NCBI GenBank assembly: GCA_047612485.1
Contig: JBLGAT010000006.1
Span: forward strand, 1-64,000
DNA length: 64,000 bases
Origin: Sediminicola sp047612485
Lineage (GTDB): Bacteria; Bacteroidota; Bacteroidia; Flavobacteriales; Flavobacteriaceae
Reading direction: 5' to 3'
Positions 52,245 through 61,127 of the stretch are shown here, piece after piece (position 1 is the stretch's first letter; every line of letters begins with the position of its first letter). The position numbers and the translations under genes were made by a program. The notes beneath the pieces were generated by a model that was not told the DNA's origin, did no database searches, and saw nothing but the letters and a program-made list of their open reading frames with translations.

Positions 52245-52978
52245 CGGTTTTTATTAAACTGGTTCTTCTTCCAGTACCACATCATAAGAAACCCTATCAA
52301 TGCACCACCTACATGAGCAAAATGGGCAATTCCACTTCCAAAGATAGCATAACCGGTAATCCCTGAAAACAAATCCAGACCTATTAAAACAGGAATGAAA
52401 TATTTCGCCTTAATGGGAACAGGCACAAATATTAAGAAAAGCTCGCTATTGGGATAAGACATCCCATAGGCGACCAATATTCCATATATGGCACCCGAAG
52501 CTCCAACAGCAGGGGTATTATAAGCACTTAAAAAGTTGTCAACGGTACTTTTAGAGGCAAGGTTGTACCAATCCGGGCTATATTTACCGCTCGATATTAT
52601 CTCTATGACCTGGCTCCTCGTTATTCCTGAATTTACCAAAGCATCCATGCCCTCGTTAAAATAATAATAGTTCACTGCAGTGTGCAAGAGTGCAGATCCC
52701 AACCCTGCGGAGAAATAGAAAAAGAAGAATTTGTTCCTTCCCCACATCCGTTCCAAAGGTGATCCAAATGCCCATAGCGCATACATATTGAACACAATGT
52801 GCATTAATCCCCCATGCATGAACATGTGTGAGATGATCTGCCACAATTCAAAATTTGCATTCTGCGGGAACCAAAGGGAAAACCATTGATACATTTGATC
52901 GCCATACAAGGAGGTGGCCACAAAAAACATTACGTTAATTATAAGTAAATGCTTAATAGCATCTGTCAATCTTCCCAT
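52235..52978 (-). CDS. Rhomboid-family intramembrane serine protease
   Basis: 247 residues. WQIISHMFMHGGLMHIVFNM is the HxxxN-bearing helix, the catalytic Ser is in AVGASGAIYGILVAYG, and the His in HFAHVGGALIGFLMMWYW. It ends without the DUF6576 tail of its neighbour, so the two adjacent rhomboids are not simple recent copies. It lies directly (0 bp) after the mutL stop. Confidence 0.9.
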   Translation of the reverse strand: MGRLTDAIKHLLIINVMFFVATSLYGDQMYQWFSLWFPQNANFELWQIISHMFMHGGLMHIVFNMYALWAFGSPLERMWGRNKFFFFYFSAGLGSALLHTAVNYYYFNEGMDALVNSGITRSQVIEIISSGKYSPDWYNLASKSTVDNFLSAYNTPAVGASGAIYGILVAYGMSYPNSELFLIFVPVPIKAKYFIPVLIGLDLFSGITGYAIFGSGIAHFAHVGGALIGFLMMWYWKKNQFNKNRWD

Positions 52979-54826
52979 TTATATAAATTTTTTATCAATG
53001 TCGTTTTCTGTAATGGTAATATATATTGTTTTGTTGAAAGGGCTAACCATGGATTCCTTGCAGGCAAACAGATCGTTCACCAATGCCAACTGGGAATTTC
53101 TATCCAGCACCTCCCCTGTCTTTACCGCCAAAGTCTTGCACAAGGTTTTTGATAGGATATCGGTCTGTGAAAAACCATCCCCGGAAACGTCCTGCTGGCA
53201 ATCTGCAATCAATTGATCCAAAACCATCCCCACCTCACTTTCGGCCACCAACAAAGGAACCCCTGTAATCTCCAATACTTCCTTGTCCTTCTTTCCAAAA
53301 CCAAACCCTATGGTGGCAAGACTTTCTTTTATCTCTTCTATAATCACCATATCCGAGCTGGAAAAGGATAAGGACAAAGGAAACAGTAATTGCTGGCTTA
53401 CGGCCTCTTTAATGGTGATATTCTTTAAAAACTTCTCATAAAGTACGCGTTGGTGCGCCCTGCTTTGATCTATTACGATCATACCAGAGATAATGGTAGT
53501 GACAATATACTTTCGTCTTAACTGAAACGTGGTGGTGGTGGTCTCCACAATTTCCTGATGTCCGTCAAAAATGGAGCCCGTAATACTGTCAGATTCAAAG
53601 CTTACGCTGGAGAAACTATCTTCTTTCCCAAGTCTGGATTCCAATCCCACATACATACTTTCCCATCCTTGCGTTTTCTCTTTTTGGTAGGTATTTTTAA
53701 AGCCTTTGTGTACCTCCTCCTTAAAAGGGTTGAATCCTGAGTCAACTACAACTTTGGGGAGTTCCGCAGTCCTATTCTTAAAGGCATAGGGTGTATCCAG
53801 ATTAAGGTCCTGATCAAAATCGAGTGCCGGGGCAACATTAAACTGTCCCAAACTATGTTTTACGGCAGATCTCAACAACGCATACAAGGTATGCTCATCA
53901 TCAAATTTGATCTCCGTTTTTGTAGGGTGGATATTGATATCAATAGAAGCCGGATCCACCTCCAAATACAAAAAATATCCTGGGTGATTTTCAGATTTTA
54001 TAAGTCCCTCGAACGCCGCTACCACAGCATGGTGGAGGTATGGACTTTTTATAAAGCGGTTGTTGACGAAAAAATACTGCTCTCCCCTACTTTTCTTGGC
54101 AAATTCTGGTTTTCCAATGTAGCCCGATATGTTCACCACCTGTGTTTCTTCTGCTACAGGCACCAATTTTTCATTGGTCTTACTTCCAAAAATATTGACA
54201 ATCCGTTGTCTATAATTGCTCTGGGGCAAATTGAACAATTCGCTCCCGTTATTGTAAAAATAGAAATGTATGGAGGGGTGTGCCAGGGCGACCCTATGAA
54301 ACTCATCGGTGATATGCCTAAGCTCTACACTATTGGATTTTAAGAAATTTCTTCTGGCTGGAATATTAAAAAATAGATTTTTTACGGCAATGGAGGTGCC
54401 TTTAGGAGTCACAATCACTTCCTGGGCCGATATCTTACTACCTTCTATCTTAATATGGGTACCTACTTCGGAATTGGAAGGTTTGGTTTGCAGTTCTACA
54501 TGGGCGATAGCAGCTATAGATGCCAATGCCTCACCCCTGAATCCTTTGGTATTCAAGTTGAAGAGATCTTCTGCGCATTGTATTTTGGAGGTAGCGTGCC
54601 TTTCGAAACTTAGTCGGGCATCCGTATCACTCATACCAACACCATCATCCACTACTTGGATCAGGACCTTTCCGCCTTCTTTAATAATAAGCTTTATGGA
54701 TGCGGCTCCGGCGTCTATGGCATTTTCCATCAACTCCTTAACAACTGAGGCAGGTCTTTGGACCACTTCACCAGCTGCAATTTGGTTGGCAACATGATCG
54801 GGTAAGAGTTTAATGATATCCGCCAT
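52979..54826 (-). CDS. mutL: DNA mismatch repair protein MutL
   Basis: 615 residues. GHKL ATPase motifs are clear: ELMENAIDAGA, DDGVGMS and TKGFRGEALASIA, followed by the transducer domain. The C-terminal dimer domain starts near 440. In the place of the endonuclease motif DQHA(x)2E(x)4E it reads DQSRAHQRVLYE (453-464), with Ser for His455 and Gln for the first Glu, and no CPHGRP Zn motif near the end (SPFNKTIYITIT). So it is probably nuclease-deficient or uses another arrangement. It overlaps the small upstream protein by 1 bp. Confidence 0.95.
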   Translation of the reverse strand: MADIIKLLPDHVANQIAAGEVVQRPASVVKELMENAIDAGAASIKLIIKEGGKVLIQVVDDGVGMSDTDARLSFERHATSKIQCAEDLFNLNTKGFRGEALASIAAIAHVELQTKPSNSEVGTHIKIEGSKISAQEVIVTPKGTSIAVKNLFFNIPARRNFLKSNSVELRHITDEFHRVALAHPSIHFYFYNNGSELFNLPQSNYRQRIVNIFGSKTNEKLVPVAEETQVVNISGYIGKPEFAKKSRGEQYFFVNNRFIKSPYLHHAVVAAFEGLIKSENHPGYFLYLEVDPASIDINIHPTKTEIKFDDEHTLYALLRSAVKHSLGQFNVAPALDFDQDLNLDTPYAFKNRTAELPKVVVDSGFNPFKEEVHKGFKNTYQKEKTQGWESMYVGLESRLGKEDSFSSVSFESDSITGSIFDGHQEIVETTTTTFQLRRKYIVTTIISGMIVIDQSRAHQRVLYEKFLKNITIKEAVSQQLLFPLSLSFSSSDMVIIEEIKESLATIGFGFGKKDKEVLEITGVPLLVAESEVGMVLDQLIADCQQDVSGDGFSQTDILSKTLCKTLAVKTGEVLDRNSQLALVNDLFACKESMVSPFNKTIYITITENDIDKKFI

Positions 54827-55119
54827 TAAAAAAACATGTCTATTTTACCATATTTTACAGCCGCATAGGCAAATATCAAAAGAAAGATGAGGATGACTAT
54901 AAAACGAAGCCTTCGGTTTCGATCGCTCTGAGCACTTTTCACCGTTCTCCAATCTTCCCTGAAACTTTTTTTTCTGTAGCCAGAGAAATATTCCTGGTCC
55001 GGTTTTGCTTCTTTGGATTTCCTTAATTTTTCCAAACGTTCCTTGCGCTCGTTATAATAACGTGGTGAATAGTTATAGGATTTATTCCTACTTAATTTAA
55101 AAAGCGAAGGGAGTCTCAT
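54826..55119 (-). CDS. Small basic protein with C-terminal membrane helix
   Basis: 97 residues from ATG 55119, chosen over a TTG 21 bp further upstream because MRLPSLFKLSRNKSYNYSPR is the conserved-looking beginning. It is rich in Lys/Arg/Tyr and ends in a membrane helix (LRFIVILIFLLIFAYAAV). Its stop overlaps the mutL start by 1 bp. Family not recognised; similar small proteins sit before mutL in related genomes as far as I remember. Confidence 0.7.
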   Translation of the reverse strand: MRLPSLFKLSRNKSYNYSPRYYNERKERLEKLRKSKEAKPDQEYFSGYRKKSFREDWRTVKSAQSDRNRRLRFIVILIFLLIFAYAAVKYGKIDMFF

Positions 55120-55137
55120 ATTTATCTTAACTATCTC

Positions 55138-55145
55138 CAAAAGTA
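55138..55145 (-). promoter_or_regulatory. -7 box candidate for the small protein-mutL-rhomboid operon
   Basis: Minus-strand TACTTTTG at 55138-55145 fits TAnnTTTG, 19 bp before ATG 55119. No good -33 element seen at normal spacing. Confidence 0.35.
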
Positions 55146-55303
55146 CTGAAAATAGGGCAAAATGGTCGAATGAAGATGCTAAAAATTGTTAACAACCTAG
55201 AAGGCTTGAATCATAGTGATTTGCCATGGAAATGAGATGCTAACGTCTAATTTACCTAGACTATTTAACCAAAGTAATATCACCAGATAACTATTTCTAA
55301 GAT

Positions 55304-55786
55304 TTAGTTGCCCAGGGCAGCCATCTTAATGGCCGCTATGGCAGCCTCGGAACCTTTGTTTCCGTGAACTCCACCACTGCGATCAATGGCTTGTTGCAGG
55401 TTGTTATCGGTCAACACACAAAAGATAACGGGAGTATCCGTATTTACATTTAGGTCCTTTATCCCTTGTGCTGTGGCACTGCAAACAAAATCGAAATGTT
55501 TGGTCTCCCCCTGGATCACGCTCCCAATGGCGATAACTGCATCAACATTTTGGGTAGCGATCATTTTTTTGCTACCGAAAATCAGTTCATAACTTCCGGG
55601 AACGTTCCAACGAACGATATTTTCCTTGATTGCCCCGCAATCCAACAATGCTTGCATGGCGCCATTGAACAAGCCTTCCGTTATTTCTGAATTCCATTCT
55701 GAAACAACAATCCCAAACCGAAAATTTTTCGCGCTTGGGATTGTTGCTTTATCGTATTCCGATAAATTCTTGTTAGCCGTGGCCAT
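55304..55786 (-). CDS. ribH: 6,7-dimethyl-8-ribityllumazine synthase
   Basis: 160 residues. The motif AIGSVIQGETKHFDFVCSAT is the substrate-binding signature with catalytic His, and NNLQQAIDRSGGVHGNKGSE is the second. It joins 5-amino-6-ribitylaminouracil and dihydroxybutanone phosphate in riboflavin synthesis. It follows the TPR gene by 3 bp. Confidence 0.95.
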   Translation of the reverse strand: MATANKNLSEYDKATIPSAKNFRFGIVVSEWNSEITEGLFNGAMQALLDCGAIKENIVRWNVPGSYELIFGSKKMIATQNVDAVIAIGSVIQGETKHFDFVCSATAQGIKDLNVNTDTPVIFCVLTDNNLQQAIDRSGGVHGNKGSEAAIAAIKMAALGN

Positions 55787-55789
55787 TAT

Positions 55790-56554
55790 TTATTGTTTTT
55801 GGGACTTTCCGATAAAAACATCTATCGTTCTTGCCTCATCAGAAGCAGCATATTCATCCTTAATTCTTTGGAAGTATTCCAACGCCTTGTCATTTTCATT
55901 TAATTCCAAAGCGGTAATACCTGCCTTGTACAAAAATTTAGGGGCCGTAAAACTATTGTCACTATGGGCTACAGCTTTCTCGTAATAGGAAAGTGCATCT
56001 TCAGGCTGGTTCAGTTGCATAAATGCATCCCCAAGACCTCCTTTGGCAAGTGCACCCAAGATAGCGTCATCAGAGGAGAAATCCTCCAAATGATTGATGG
56101 CCTCTTGATATTTTTGCATGTTCAAATAAGCCATTCCTGCAGAATAATTTGCAACATTTGCGGCCTTTGTACCATTGTATTCTTTGATAATATCCAAGAA
56201 TCCATATTTTCCTTCTGCTCCATTCAGTGAAAGGGTAAACAATGAATCACGTTCTGTAGCGCTGTTCAATGCTTGATCGAAATATTGCTGCGGATAGTAC
56301 ATTTCATTATCTGCACTGGCTTCATTTGGTTTCAATACAAATTGATTGTAGGCCAAATACCCCAAAACGGCTACAGCAATCACACCAATAAAACCTAGAA
56401 TGTAGTTTTGATTATGTGAAACCCACTCTTCGGTTTTGGAAGCACTTTCGTCCAGAGTACTAAAAACTTCCGCTGTAGTACTGTTCTGCTCATCCAATTC
56501 ATTCTCTTCAGCTTTGTTCTTTGGTTTGTAACCTCTCTTATTGTATGTTGCCAT
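55790..56554 (-). CDS. Tetratricopeptide-repeat membrane protein
   Basis: 254 residues. A cytoplasmic, charged N terminus (about 1-45) leads to a membrane helix (YILGFIGVIAVAVLGYLAYNQFV). Then come TPR units: MAYLNMQKYQEAINHLEDFS, GLGDAFMQLNQPEDALSYYE and YKAGITALELNENDKALEYF. It is anchored in the inner membrane with TPRs outside. It resembles YfgM-like/ancillary proteins of Bacteroidota; partner unknown. It has a -7-like box (TATTTTTG, 56575-56582) 21 bp upstream of its ATG. Confidence 0.85.
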   Translation of the reverse strand: MATYNKRGYKPKNKAEENELDEQNSTTAEVFSTLDESASKTEEWVSHNQNYILGFIGVIAVAVLGYLAYNQFVLKPNEASADNEMYYPQQYFDQALNSATERDSLFTLSLNGAEGKYGFLDIIKEYNGTKAANVANYSAGMAYLNMQKYQEAINHLEDFSSDDAILGALAKGGLGDAFMQLNQPEDALSYYEKAVAHSDNSFTAPKFLYKAGITALELNENDKALEYFQRIKDEYAASDEARTIDVFIGKSQKQ

Positions 56555-56678
56555 TTTTATATTTATTGATCGCGCAAAAATAAAGTTTTTATTGAAATCC
56601 GAAAGGTTATTTATTCGTTATTTTTCGATAATTTGCACGATACTTAGCTATTGAAAAATAAAATTGTCACCCCACGGA

Positions 56679-57758
56679 ATGTTTCTGAAAAAATTAACAC
56701 TTATAAATTACAAGAATTTCAGCTCCCAAAACTTTGAATTTGACCATAAGATAAATTGTTTTGTAGGCCCCAATGGAATAGGCAAGACCAATATTTTGGA
56801 CGCCATTTACCACCTGTCTTTCAGCAAGAGCTACTTTAATCCGGTGGCAACCCAAAATATAAAACACGGAGAGGATTTTTTTGTCATTGACGGGGAATAT
56901 GAAAAGGACGGCAGGGAAGAAAAAATTATCTGTAGCCTAAAAAAGGGCATGAAAAAGGTCGTGAAACACAATGGAAAGGCCTACGACAAACTGTCGGACC
57001 ATATTGGCTTTCTCCCATTGGTGATCATTTCGCCGGCAGATCGGGATCTTATCATTGAAGGCAGTGATACCCGTAGGAAATTTATGGATGGGGTCATTTC
57101 CCAATCGGATAAGACTTACCTATCCTCATTAATGAATTACAATAAGGTTTTGGCGCAACGGAACTCCCTTTTGAAATACTTTGCTGCCAACCATACTTTT
57201 GACCGCACCACCCTTTCTGTCTACAACGAACAATTGAATGTGTACGGCACCGAAATCCACAACAAAAGGGTGGCATTCCTGGAAGCCTTTATTCCTATTT
57301 TTAGGGAACAGTACGAAGTTATTTCCGGGGGCAAGGAACTGGTGCACATCCATTATGACAGCAAATTATTGGACGATGGCCTACTTACTTTGCTGGAGGG
57401 CAGCCTATATAAGGATAGGGCCCTGCAATATACGACCGTTGGCATCCACAAGGACGACCTCAACTTAGAAATTGAGGGGTATCCTATTAAAAAATTTGGC
57501 TCTCAGGGACAACAGAAGTCTTTTCTGATCGCATTGAAATTGGCGCAATTCAATTTTATAAAAAACCAGGCAAAAACTACCCCAATTTTACTTTTGGATG
57601 ATATCTTTGACAAACTGGACGAAAATAGGGTCGCACATATTGTCACCTTGGTGGATGATGATTATTTTGGCCAAATATTTATAAGTGATACCCACGCCGA
57701 CCGTACGGAAGAGGTTGTAAAAACTATTCACAAGTCCTATAAAATTTTTAAATTGTAG
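56679..57758 (+). CDS. recF: DNA replication and repair protein RecF
   Basis: 359 residues from ATG 56679, chosen because MFLKKLTLINYKNFSSQNFE is the conserved beginning; a TTG 15 bp upstream is not needed. Walker A is GPNGIGKTN, the signature region GSQGQQKSFLIALKLAQF, and Walker B LLLDDIFDKLDENR. It works with RecOR in loading RecA at gaps. It is divergent from the TPR-ribH pair. A CDS with a lipoprotein follows after 1 bp. Confidence 0.95.
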   Translation: MFLKKLTLINYKNFSSQNFEFDHKINCFVGPNGIGKTNILDAIYHLSFSKSYFNPVATQNIKHGEDFFVIDGEYEKDGREEKIICSLKKGMKKVVKHNGKAYDKLSDHIGFLPLVIISPADRDLIIEGSDTRRKFMDGVISQSDKTYLSSLMNYNKVLAQRNSLLKYFAANHTFDRTTLSVYNEQLNVYGTEIHNKRVAFLEAFIPIFREQYEVISGGKELVHIHYDSKLLDDGLLTLLEGSLYKDRALQYTTVGIHKDDLNLEIEGYPIKKFGSQGQQKSFLIALKLAQFNFIKNQAKTTPILLLDDIFDKLDENRVAHIVTLVDDDYFGQIFISDTHADRTEEVVKTIHKSYKIFKL

Positions 57759-57759
57759 C

Positions 57760-58179
57760 ATGAGAACAATCCTGTCCATTTTCGCTTTTATATGCCTTCT
57801 AAGCTGTCAGCGGACCATTTCCGAAAGTGATCTCATCAAGTTAAACGGGTATTGGGAAATCAGCAAGGTGGAGTTTCCGGACGGTACCACAAAAGAATAC
57901 AAAGCCAACACCACTATAGATTTTATTGAAATGGCAGGTTTCAAAGGTTTTCGAAAAAAGGTACAGCCTTCTTTGGAGGGTACATATTTTGCAAATGATG
58001 ATGCGGAATCCTTTTTGATCATTCAAAAAGGGGAAGCCTATGAAATGTTATATAAAAATAATTACAGTGAATGGAGCGAGCTACTGATGACCCTATCGGA
58101 AAACACCTTCTCGGCAATCAACAAGGAAGGCATCACCTATCACTACAAGAGGTACGAACCTATTAATATTAACGAATAA
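57760..58179 (+). CDS. Small lipoprotein, lipocalin-like
   Basis: 139 residues. Lipobox FICLLSC17 follows a short signal peptide. The body alternates short strands (LNGYWEISKVEFPDGTTKEY, FLIIQKGEAYEMLYKNN, YHYKRYEPI), suggesting a small beta-barrel. It follows recF by 1 bp and overlaps the DUF721 gene by 1 bp, so it is cotranscribed. Function unknown. Confidence 0.75.
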   Translation: MRTILSIFAFICLLSCQRTISESDLIKLNGYWEISKVEFPDGTTKEYKANTTIDFIEMAGFKGFRKKVQPSLEGTYFANDDAESFLIIQKGEAYEMLYKNNYSEWSELLMTLSENTFSAINKEGITYHYKRYEPININE

Positions 58180-58475
58180 TGGCCAAAAGAAAGAACGACA
58201 ATATCCCATTAAGTGAAGCTTTGCAAGAATTCATCAAGGTGAACAAATTGCAGAACGGCATGGATAAGGTCAATGTTCGTGAAGCCTGGGGCAATCTAAT
58301 GGGCAACGGTGTAAACAATTATACCACTGCGATCGAATTAAGAAACGAGACCCTTTTTGTTTCCCTTTCCTCTTCGGTGCTGCGCGAAGAATTGAGTCAT
58401 GGAAAATCAAAAATAATTACAATGATAAACGAGGAACTAGGCAAGGAGTTGGTGAAAAAACTGGTCTTGCGCTAA
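58179..58475 (+). CDS. DUF721-domain protein (DciA-like)
   Basis: 98 residues. The DUF721 pattern is seen: LSEALQEFIKVNKLQNGMDKV, NVREAWGNLMGNGVNNYTTA and LFVSLSSSVLREELSHGKSK. DciA proteins load the replicative helicase in bacteria lacking DnaC. Location directly after recF agrees with a replication role. Ends before a shared terminator facing ndk. Confidence 0.8.
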   Translation: MAKRKNDNIPLSEALQEFIKVNKLQNGMDKVNVREAWGNLMGNGVNNYTTAIELRNETLFVSLSSSVLREELSHGKSKIITMINEELGKELVKKLVLR

Positions 58476-58477
58476 CA

Positions 58478-58507
58478 AAAAAAAGCCTACAAGAATTTCC
58501 TGTAGGC
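58478..58507 (-). terminator. Terminator of ndk
   Basis: Stem GCCTACA (58485-58491) / TGTAGGC (58501-58507) with a 9-base loop. On the minus strand it is followed by a run of eight T, so it ends ndk transcription; the plus strand has no T run. Confidence 0.7.
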
Positions 58508-58530
58508 CCTTAGTATTCTATAATGATATA

Positions 58531-58950
58531 CTAGTAGATTTCTCTTCCCGCAAAATGAAAAGCACCTTCTAAAGCTGCATTTTCATTGCTATCCGAACCA
58601 TGCACTGCATTTTCTCCTATTGATGTTGCGAACAATTTACGAATAGTACCCTCTGCCGCGTCAGCAGGATTTGTAGCACCGATAAGTGCCCTAAAATCTT
58701 CCACTGCATTCTCTTTTTCCAAAATAGCAGCTACAATTGGTCCTCTGGTCATAAATTCTACCAATTCTCCAAAAAATGGACGCTCTCTATGGACGCCATA
58801 AAATTCTTGTGCGTCCCTTAAGCTCAACTGCGTATATTTCATAGCCGCAATTTTAAAACCCGCAGAAGCGATTTTTTCCAAAATCGCACCGATATGTCCA
58901 TTCTCAACCGCATCGGGCTTAATCATGGTAAATGTTCTGTTTGTAATCAT
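58531..58950 (-). CDS. ndk: Nucleoside diphosphate kinase
   Basis: 139 residues. N-terminal FTMIKPDAVENGHIGAIL and the catalytic His in NAVHGSDSNENA. It transfers the gamma phosphate between nucleoside triphosphates and diphosphates. A TATTTTTG -7 box (58969-58976 on the minus strand) is 18 bp upstream of the ATG, with TTG (58996-58998) 19 bp before it. Confidence 0.95.
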   Translation of the reverse strand: MITNRTFTMIKPDAVENGHIGAILEKIASAGFKIAAMKYTQLSLRDAQEFYGVHRERPFFGELVEFMTRGPIVAAILEKENAVEDFRALIGATNPADAAEGTIRKLFATSIGENAVHGSDSNENAALEGAFHFAGREIY

Positions 58951-58968
58951 CTCTTTTTAAATTTTGCG

Positions 58969-58998
58969 CAAAAATACGCTTTATTCATTAACCCGCAA
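58969..58998 (-). promoter_or_regulatory. Promoter of ndk
   Basis: Minus-strand TATTTTTG (58969-58976) with TTG (58996-58998) at 19-bp spacing fits the Bacteroidota -33/-7 pattern. Confidence 0.5.
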
Positions 58999-59001
58999 GT
59001 C

Positions 59002-60051
59002 TTAATAGTTTTGTTCTAGTTCTCCCAACAATACCCCATGGTCCCCAACCATCTTGAAGCGCACCTTTTTTTTGTTAAAGTCGAAATCTAAAAGTCCAAA
59101 ACTTTTCTTGGAAACAACCGCTCCCACCCTAAACGGATTCGGTTCTCCTGAAAAACTTGAATATACATGTGTAAGACCACTACTGGTGAAATCTATCAAG
59201 GGATAAGCCAGTCCATCCACCTTGGTCCTTGAAAATTCCGATATGTGTCTATCGCCACTTAGAAGTACCACTCCCTTTGCCTTAGAGGAGGCTATCAGAC
59301 TTTTCAATTGGTCCACTTCATGCGGAAAATTTCCCCAGCATTCAAAGCCGTGTTCATTGGATAGAAATTGAATACTACTTACGATGATGTTGAAATCGGC
59401 CTTGGAAAAGTTCAATTCATCTTTCAACCAAGCCCATTGTTCCATGCCTAGAACTGTTCCTTGTCCATAAACATTTGGTTTGTGCCTCTTTTTTGTATCC
59501 TTATCGGGAGTCAGGGCTGTTCTGAAATATCTAGTATCCAGCACTATTATCTTAATACTTCCTACTGGAACGGTGTAATCATGGGATGAATAAACCCCTT
59601 CTCTTGTTCTTCTAGGACTGTCCACAGGGACGTCCATAAAATCCAAAAACTCCTGCTGACTCCATTTTTTGCCCTTAAATTCCACTCCCCCATCATTTAA
59701 ACCATAGTCGTGATCATCCCAAGTACCTATAACAGGCATTTTAGTTTTTAATAGGGCATAACCTGCAACGTTATCCTGATCCATATACATTTCCCTCAAC
59801 TTTTTCCTATTGTCCGTATCTGCATAAATAATATCTCCTCCCCAGATCCACACATCTGGCCTTGCGGAAACTATATCATCCCATAAAGGATTACTCAAAC
59901 TACTCTTGTTGCAGGAACCAAAGGCAATGGTAAAATCGGACTCCGCTTGCTGAACCAAACTATTTGAACCAGCAGATTTGCAACCCATATATAGAAAGAG
60001 TAAAATGAAATAAAATGGTATTTTTCCCACGTAATATTGTTTTAAATTCAT
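59002..60051 (-). CDS. PhoD-like metallophosphatase lipoprotein
   Basis: 349 residues from ATG 60051 (a TTG 6 bp upstream is less likely). Lipobox near FLYMGC at about residue 24. Metallo-active-site blocks: FGSCNKSS, WGGDIIYADTD, GTWDDHDYGLNDGG, and LLSGDRHISE. These belong to the alkaline phosphatase D/PhoD-like superfamily. It probably works in the envelope on phosphodiesters; substrate not known. It is divergent from the DHH gene with a 59-bp gap. Confidence 0.85.
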   Translation of the reverse strand: MNLKQYYVGKIPFYFILLFLYMGCKSAGSNSLVQQAESDFTIAFGSCNKSSLSNPLWDDIVSARPDVWIWGGDIIYADTDNRKKLREMYMDQDNVAGYALLKTKMPVIGTWDDHDYGLNDGGVEFKGKKWSQQEFLDFMDVPVDSPRRTREGVYSSHDYTVPVGSIKIIVLDTRYFRTALTPDKDTKKRHKPNVYGQGTVLGMEQWAWLKDELNFSKADFNIIVSSIQFLSNEHGFECWGNFPHEVDQLKSLIASSKAKGVVLLSGDRHISEFSRTKVDGLAYPLIDFTSSGLTHVYSSFSGEPNPFRVGAVVSKKSFGLLDFDFNKKKVRFKMVGDHGVLLGELEQNY

Positions 60052-60097
60052 CCTCAAAAATAAGGCTTTTAAGAATAAGGTCTATATGATAAAATTG

Positions 60098-60105
60098 TAT
60101 CTTTG
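60098..60105 (+). promoter_or_regulatory. -7 box immediately before a start codon
   Basis: TATCTTTG (60098-60105) is a perfect TAnnTTTG match only 5 bp from the ATG at 60111. Transcription would start at or next to the AUG, giving a leaderless mRNA. Confidence 0.45.
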
Positions 60106-60110
60106 CGCCC

Positions 60111-61127
60111 ATGAATTTGAAGGAAATAAAAGCTACCGAGGTATTACTCTCTACGCCGCAAAAAATTGTTATAGTACCGCACAAAAACCCTGATGGGGAT
60201 GCCATCGGTTCAACTTTAGGTCTTTACCACTATCTAAAAAATAGAGGTCAGGAAGCAACGGTGATTTCCCCTAATGATTATCCCAAGTTTTTAAAATGGA
60301 TGCCAGGCAATGAACATATCGTGAATTTTGAAAAAGATTCGCATCATGCCAAGCAACTCATCAAAGAGGCAACAATAATATTCACATTGGATTTCAACCA
60401 TTTGGGTAGAATAGACCATATGCAACCTCATTTGGAAGAAGCCACGGCTACTTTTGTAATGATTGACCACCATCAAGCCCCAGATGATTATGCAGATATC
60501 ACGTATTCGGATGTAAGCATGAGCTCTACCTGTGAAATGGTGTACAATTTTATAGAGTTCTTGGGCCATAGCGATGAAATCAATGCGGATATTGCCAATT
60601 GCCTTTATACGGGCATTATGACGGATACAGGTTCTTTTAAGTTTCTCTCTACAACCAGTAGAACCCATAGGATCGCTGCCGACCTGATCGACAAAGGTGC
60701 CAACAACACCCAAATTCACAATAAGGTTTTTGATACCAATACCCCCAGCCGTCTGCATCTTTTAGGCTGTGCTCTAAAAAATATGGTCATTTTGGAGGAT
60801 TATCATACAGTCTATATCACGCTGAGCCAGGAAGAGTTGGACAGTAATCATTATAAAAAAGGCGACACCGAAGGCTTTGTCAATTATGGCCTAACCTTGG
60901 ACGGCATTTGTTTTGCAGTAATTTTTATTGAAAACAAAGAGGATGGCATCGTAAAGATTTCCTTTAGGTCCGAAGGGAATTTTTCCGTTAATGAATTTGC
61001 CAAAAAACATTTTCAGGGTGGTGGACATACCAATGCTGCTGGAGGGAAGAGCGATGTATCCTTAAAAGAGACCACAGCCTATTTTGTATCACTACTAGAA
61101 AACTATAAAGAACAATTGAACGCATGA
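60111..61127 (+). CDS. DHH-family phosphoesterase (NrnA-like oligoribonuclease/pAp phosphatase)
   Basis: 338 residues. Motifs of the DHH family are NPDGDAIGSTLGLYHYL, FTLDFNHLGR, MIDHHQAPDDY and the C-terminal DHHA1 box GGGHTNAAGG. NrnA proteins degrade short RNA (nanoRNA) and 3'-phosphoadenosine-5'-phosphate. It overlaps gldI by 4 bp (ATGA), so it is coupled. Confidence 0.9.
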   Translation: MNLKEIKATEVLLSTPQKIVIVPHKNPDGDAIGSTLGLYHYLKNRGQEATVISPNDYPKFLKWMPGNEHIVNFEKDSHHAKQLIKEATIIFTLDFNHLGRIDHMQPHLEEATATFVMIDHHQAPDDYADITYSDVSMSSTCEMVYNFIEFLGHSDEINADIANCLYTGIMTDTGSFKFLSTTSRTHRIAADLIDKGANNTQIHNKVFDTNTPSRLHLLGCALKNMVILEDYHTVYITLSQEELDSNHYKKGDTEGFVNYGLTLDGICFAVIFIENKEDGIVKISFRSEGNFSVNEFAKKHFQGGGHTNAAGGKSDVSLKETTAYFVSLLENYKEQLNA

